From a virus: a DNA stretch of 26,097 nucleotides. This document shows, piece after piece, positions 23,866-26,097 of the stretch (positions within the stretch are counted from its first letter, which is position 1; every line of letters starts with the position of its first letter). The translations under genes and the position numbers were made by a program. The stretch is from the IMG/VR virus record IMGVR_UViG_3300047323_000296, positions 1 through 26,097 of that record; one strand, written 5' to 3'. The notes under the pieces were generated by a model that was given only the letters and a program-made list of their open reading frames with translations, did not search any database and had not been told where the DNA came from.

Positions 23866-23900
23866 TCGACAACAGTGATTCCGTAGTGTAGAGTCACTAC
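23866..23900 (+). promoter_or_regulatory. Promoter TCGACA-N17-TAGAGT with inverted repeat over the -10
   Basis: -35 TCGACA (23866-23871), a 17-bp spacer and -10 TAGAGT (23889-23894). The -10 box is the loop between GTAGTG (23883-23888) and CACTAC (23895-23900), a perfect 6-bp inverted repeat that could bind a regulator. AGAAGCCGTAA (23848-23858) lies just upstream. It would drive the genes from 23943. Confidence 0.7.
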
Positions 23901-23942
23901 TCGATCGACCAACTACTCCGGAAGAAAGAGAGCACCCGCTCT

Positions 23943-24419
23943 ATGGCTACCGTCCAGAGACGCACCACCCGCCGAGTCGAGAAGCCCATCAACCTCGACC
24001 CCGAGAACCCCATCGAGAAGGTCCGGCAGTTCCTGGTCCTGAAGTTCCAGGAGACCCAGGTCGTCACCCGCAAGAACCACCTGCGCGACGAGATCAGCGC
24101 CTTCGTGGACGCCACCGGGGAGACCGACGAGAAGGGCTCCAAGTTCTGGAAACTCCCGGCGCCCATCGAGGTCAACGGCCAGCGCTTCACCGAGGTCAAG
24201 CGCGAGAAGCGCACCTCCGTCGGCCTGGACGAGGACGCCGTCGAGACCCTGGTCAACGAGAAGGGCATCCGCGACCGCGTCTACAAGGAAGTCACCACCA
24301 CGGTCCTGGACCAGGACGAGTTGTACGTCCTCAACCAGGAGGGCGTCATCTCCGACGAGGAACTCGACGCCCTGTTCACCGAGAACGTCTCGTACGCCTT
24401 CAAGCCGCTCCAGGGCTGA
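23943..24419 (+). CDS. Unknown protein, first gene of the ssDNA-binding-protein operon
   Basis: A 158-residue charged protein from ATG 23943. Purine-rich GGAAGAAAGAGAG lies upstream, but a 5-bp hairpin (23929-23933 with 23938-23942) separates it from the ATG and may bring it closer. The protein is rich in Glu, Lys and Val, with a helical first half (IEKVRQFLVLKFQETQVVTR) and a beta-rich middle (FWKLPAPIEVNGQRFTEV). It ends in VLNQEGVISDEELDALF. No family is recognised. It heads an operon with an HTH protein and an ssDNA-binding protein, so a DNA-replication or recombination role is likely but unproven. Confidence 0.72.
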   Translation: MATVQRRTTRRVEKPINLDPENPIEKVRQFLVLKFQETQVVTRKNHLRDEISAFVDATGETDEKGSKFWKLPAPIEVNGQRFTEVKREKRTSVGLDEDAVETLVNEKGIRDRVYKEVTTTVLDQDELYVLNQEGVISDEELDALFTENVSYAFKPLQG

Positions 24420-24432
24420 GGAGAACCACCAC

Positions 24433-24894
24433 ATGAGCAGCCTCGCCAGCATCGAGCAGGACTTCGCCGAGATCGGGGAGCAGTTCTACCCCGGCTCCAC
24501 CAAGCCGATCGTCCGCCACCAGAACCGCAACGGACTTCATACCAAGGCCGCCCCGTCGGCGGCCGACTGGGACGCCAAGCCCCGCAGGTACAACGTGGGC
24601 GGCGTCGAGACCGAGTTCTTCACCGTCGGCCAACTCGGCCGGGCCCTGGGCCGCCAGCCGGTGACCATCCGCAAGTGGGAGCGCGAGGGGATCATCCCCA
24701 AGTCCACCTTCCAGTCGCCTGGACGGGACGACGACGTGCGCGGCCGTCGCCGCCTCTACACCCGCGAACAGGTCGAGGGCATCGTCCGCATCGCGCACGA
24801 GGAAGGCGTCCTGGTCTCCCACCAGAAGCCGATCAAGGGCACCAACTTCACCGCCCGCGTCATCGACCTCTTCAAGAGGCTGGCCGAGCAGTGA
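24433..24894 (+). CDS. MerR-type helix-turn-helix protein
   Basis: A 153-residue protein from ATG 24433 with GAGGAG about 10 nt upstream. Residues about 62-90 form a MerR-type HTH (FFTVGQLGRALGRQPVTIRK, then WEREGIIP), followed by a wing-like loop and RRLYTREQVEGIVRIAHEEG. There is no long dimerising coiled coil or sensor domain. It could regulate this region, and the inverted repeat at 23883-23900 is a possible site, or it could be a DNA-binding replication accessory. CTTCATACC (24535-24543) encodes Leu35-His-Thr in the poorly structured N-terminal part. The next gene overlaps its end by 4 nt (GTGA). Confidence 0.82.
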   Translation: MSSLASIEQDFAEIGEQFYPGSTKPIVRHQNRNGLHTKAAPSAADWDAKPRRYNVGGVETEFFTVGQLGRALGRQPVTIRKWEREGIIPKSTFQSPGRDDDVRGRRRLYTREQVEGIVRIAHEEGVLVSHQKPIKGTNFTARVIDLFKRLAEQ

Positions 24895-25130
24895 AGATCA
24901 CCCGCAGCGCCAAGCACCACGTCAGCATGGGCAACTTCGAGTGGGTCGAGTTCGGCGCCGAGATCGAGGTCGACTCCGATGACCTCCCCGGACCGCAGAG
25001 CGCCGACACCCTCGAAAACTTCGCCTCCGAGTACCTGGCCACTGCGCTGGCCGCCGACGTCGAAGAGGCCCGGCTGAACACAGCCGAGGACAAGTCGTAC
25101 ATCCATCTCTACCAGCAGGAGAACACCTGA
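24891..25130 (+). CDS. Small protein of unknown function
   Basis: A 79-residue protein from GTG 24891, overlapping the HTH gene by 4 nt, with its TGA overlapping the ATG of the next gene. It reads as beta strands followed by a helix: KITRSAKHHVSMGNFEWVEF, AEIEVDSDDLPG, then TLENFASEYLATALAADVEE and a final strand (YIHLYQQ). No family is recognised. Full coupling to the ssDNA-binding protein suggests shared dosage and perhaps a partner role. Confidence 0.72.
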   Translation: MKITRSAKHHVSMGNFEWVEFGAEIEVDSDDLPGPQSADTLENFASEYLATALAADVEEARLNTAEDKSYIHLYQQENT

Positions 25131-25942
25131 TGCCCCGCACCCTCACCCGCCGCCGCACCGCTGCGTCCACCGAGGCGTACACCCCCGCCGACGAGCCGGA
25201 GGACAGCAACCTCCCGGACGACGACGAGGACGACCAGCCGCGCCGTGGCTCCCGCCGGGGCTCGCGCCGCGACTCGCTTCATACCGAGGAGGCCCCCGCC
25301 TCCCGCCGCTCGCGCCGCTCCCAGGAGGAGGACGACGACGAGGACGACGAGCCCGCCCCGAAGGTCGGCGGCAAGGGCTGGGGCTCGTACGAGAAGACCA
25401 AGAGCGCCACGTCCTCCTTCCCCGAGAACTTCAAGGTGACCGGCGAGGCCGTGGTCGTGAAGATCCTTGACGAGGAGCCGTTCCTGGTCTTCCTCCAGCA
25501 CTGGATCGAGCGCAAGGGCAAGCGGTCCTGGACGTGCCTGGAGTCCCGCTGCCCGCTGTGCGACGACGCGGGTGACAAGCCCTCCCAGCAGGTCTGCTTC
25601 AACGTCGTGGACTTCACCGACCCCGACGACCCGCAGATCAAGATCTGGCAGTTCGGCCCGATGGTCGCGGACATCCTCAAGAACTACTCCAAGGACAAGA
25701 AGACCGCCCCGATCAACCGGGACGACCTCTACTTCTCCGTCTCCAAGCAGAGCAAGAACAACAAGACCACCTACTACATCACCCCCGTGAAGGAGCGCGA
25801 CCTCGCCGACGACTGGGACATCGAGCCCCTCACCGAGGACGACCTGGAGGAGTTCGACGACAAGGCCTACGACGAGGACGTCCTCCAGGTGAACACGCGC
25901 AACGAACTCAAGACGATCGCCCGCGAGATCCTGAACGACTGA
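25130..25942 (+). CDS. Single-stranded DNA-binding protein, gp32-like with zinc site
   Basis: A 270-residue protein from ATG 25130 (TGATG overlap). Residues 1-80 are disordered, with Arg/Ser and Asp/Glu blocks. The core (about 80-235) resembles phage gp32-type ssDNA-binding proteins, with four cysteines (136, 141, 144, 156) including CLESRCPLC that could bind zinc, then VVDFTDPDDPQIKIWQFGP and YFSVSKQSKNNKTTYYITPV. The C-terminus is acidic (EDDLEEFDDKAYDED), as in proteins that recruit replication partners, though followed by a short helix. It would coat unwound strands at the fork. CTTCATACC (25277-25285) encodes Leu50-His-Thr in the disordered part. Confidence 0.8.
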   Translation: MPRTLTRRRTAASTEAYTPADEPEDSNLPDDDEDDQPRRGSRRGSRRDSLHTEEAPASRRSRRSQEEDDDEDDEPAPKVGGKGWGSYEKTKSATSSFPENFKVTGEAVVVKILDEEPFLVFLQHWIERKGKRSWTCLESRCPLCDDAGDKPSQQVCFNVVDFTDPDDPQIKIWQFGPMVADILKNYSKDKKTAPINRDDLYFSVSKQSKNNKTTYYITPVKERDLADDWDIEPLTEDDLEEFDDKAYDEDVLQVNTRNELKTIAREILND

Positions 25943-25951
25943 TCGGCCTCC

Positions 25952-25986
25952 GGGGGAGGTTCTGGCACCGCGCCGGGGCCTCCCCC
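25952..25986 (+). terminator. Hairpin after the ssDNA-binding protein gene
   Basis: An 8-bp outer stem (GGGGGAGG 25952-25959 with 25979-25986) and an inner 5-bp stem (CTGGC/GCCGG), with no T-run after it. It begins 9 bp after the stop and probably ends or reduces transcription before the next gene. Confidence 0.55.
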
Positions 25987-26022
25987 TCAGCTTCCCCACC
26001 ACACCGCCAGGAGGTACCGCCC

Positions 26023-26097
26023 GTGGCCATCCGCAACAGCGTCATCCTCACCCCCGACCGACTTCATACCGTGGTCGACCGCTTCATGAGCGCGTCG
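26023..26097 (+). CDS. Start of a gene, partial; possibly DNA polymerase/exonuclease
   Basis: GTG 26023 with AGGAGG (26009-26014) opens a frame to the window end; 25 residues are visible, beginning MAIRNSVILTPDRLHTVVDR. Position after the ssDNA-binding protein in a replication region, and a helical start of the kind that precedes an exonuclease domain, make a DNA polymerase I or nuclease possible. The visible part is too short to decide. CTTCATACC (26062-26070) encodes Leu14-His-Thr. Confidence 0.55.
   Translation, partial: MAIRNSVILTPDRLHTVVDRFMSAS

Larger units (their letters stand above)
3008..26070 (+). repeat. Dispersed octamer family CTTCATA(C/T), 15 copies, all + strand and same codon frame
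   Basis: Copies start at 3008, 3181, 5917, 14136, 15736, 16122, 17335, 18116, 18849, 20694, 21076, 23618, 24535, 25277 and 26062. Ten continue ACC, three ACT and two ATC. All are read CTT-CAT-ACY or CTT-CAT-ATC, giving Leu-His-Thr (13) or Leu-His-Ile (2). The base before is usually a purine (one T); no longer shared flank is visible. I found no copy in the reverse orientation. Thirteen lie in clear genes and two in leader ORFs (3175, 16110). Twelve of 15 lie in the right-hand half. Confidence 0.9.

Noticed and set aside
3008-26070. CTTCATAC read on the minus strand (GTATGAAG) as a family of antisense -10 boxes
   Set aside because: No -35-like TTGACA was seen at the expected distance in the copies I checked, and flanks vary.
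1-26097. tRNA genes, integrase or attachment site
   Set aside because: No cloverleaf-like segment with a CCA-adjacent acceptor stem and no recombinase motif was seen by eye. A tRNA search program would settle it.

Overview
The window looks like part of a tailed phage genome infecting a high-GC actinobacterium, most likely Streptomyces. Reasons: high GC (about 65% by eye), strong G/C preference at third codon positions, frequent GTG/TTG starts, AGGAGG ribosome sites, TAGNNT-like -10 boxes, and every supportable gene on the + strand with 1-23 nt overlaps. No capsid, sheath or tube gene is present. The baseplate set (tube-initiator-like protein, LysM-like protein, gpD-like hub, OB-fold spike, gp25-like wedge, J-like wedge, gpI-like protein) is the contractile-tail type.

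Layout. 1-13806: the end of a probable tail-assembly chaperone gene, a tape measure with two peptidoglycan-degrading domains, the baseplate, and large appendage proteins with FnIII-like and carbohydrate-binding-like modules. 13830-14645: two small membrane proteins (holin candidates), closed by a good terminator at 14661-14697. 14767-16058: a charged protein with duplicated Pro-Glu tracts, followed by a long hairpin. 16110-21252: a replication module with a winged-helix initiator-like protein, DnaC-like loader, DnaB-like helicase, DnaG-like primase and small unknowns. 21239-23169: an HNH-like protein and a SNF2-type helicase. 23170-23900: small genes and two promoter candidates. 23943-26097: an unknown protein, a MerR-type HTH protein, a small unknown, a zinc-containing gp32-like ssDNA-binding protein, and the start of a further gene.

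Main observations. (1) The octamer CTTCATA(C/T) occurs 15 times, only on the + strand, about once per kb in the replication half. Every copy, including two in tiny leader ORFs, is read in the same codon frame as Leu-His-Thr or Leu-His-Ile, with CTT and CAT codons unusual for this genome. I saw no Leu-His-Thr/Ile written any other way. This is a sequence-level signal overlaid on many unrelated genes, and its role is unknown. (2) The initiator-like gene holds two near-identical palindromes, an AT-rich stretch and a hairpin in its linker-coding part, directly before a helicase-loader gene. This resembles the lambda O/P arrangement and is a candidate origin. (3) The start codon of the gp25-like gene lies in a 22-bp inverted repeat with its ribosome site in the loop, suggesting translational control of a baseplate gene.
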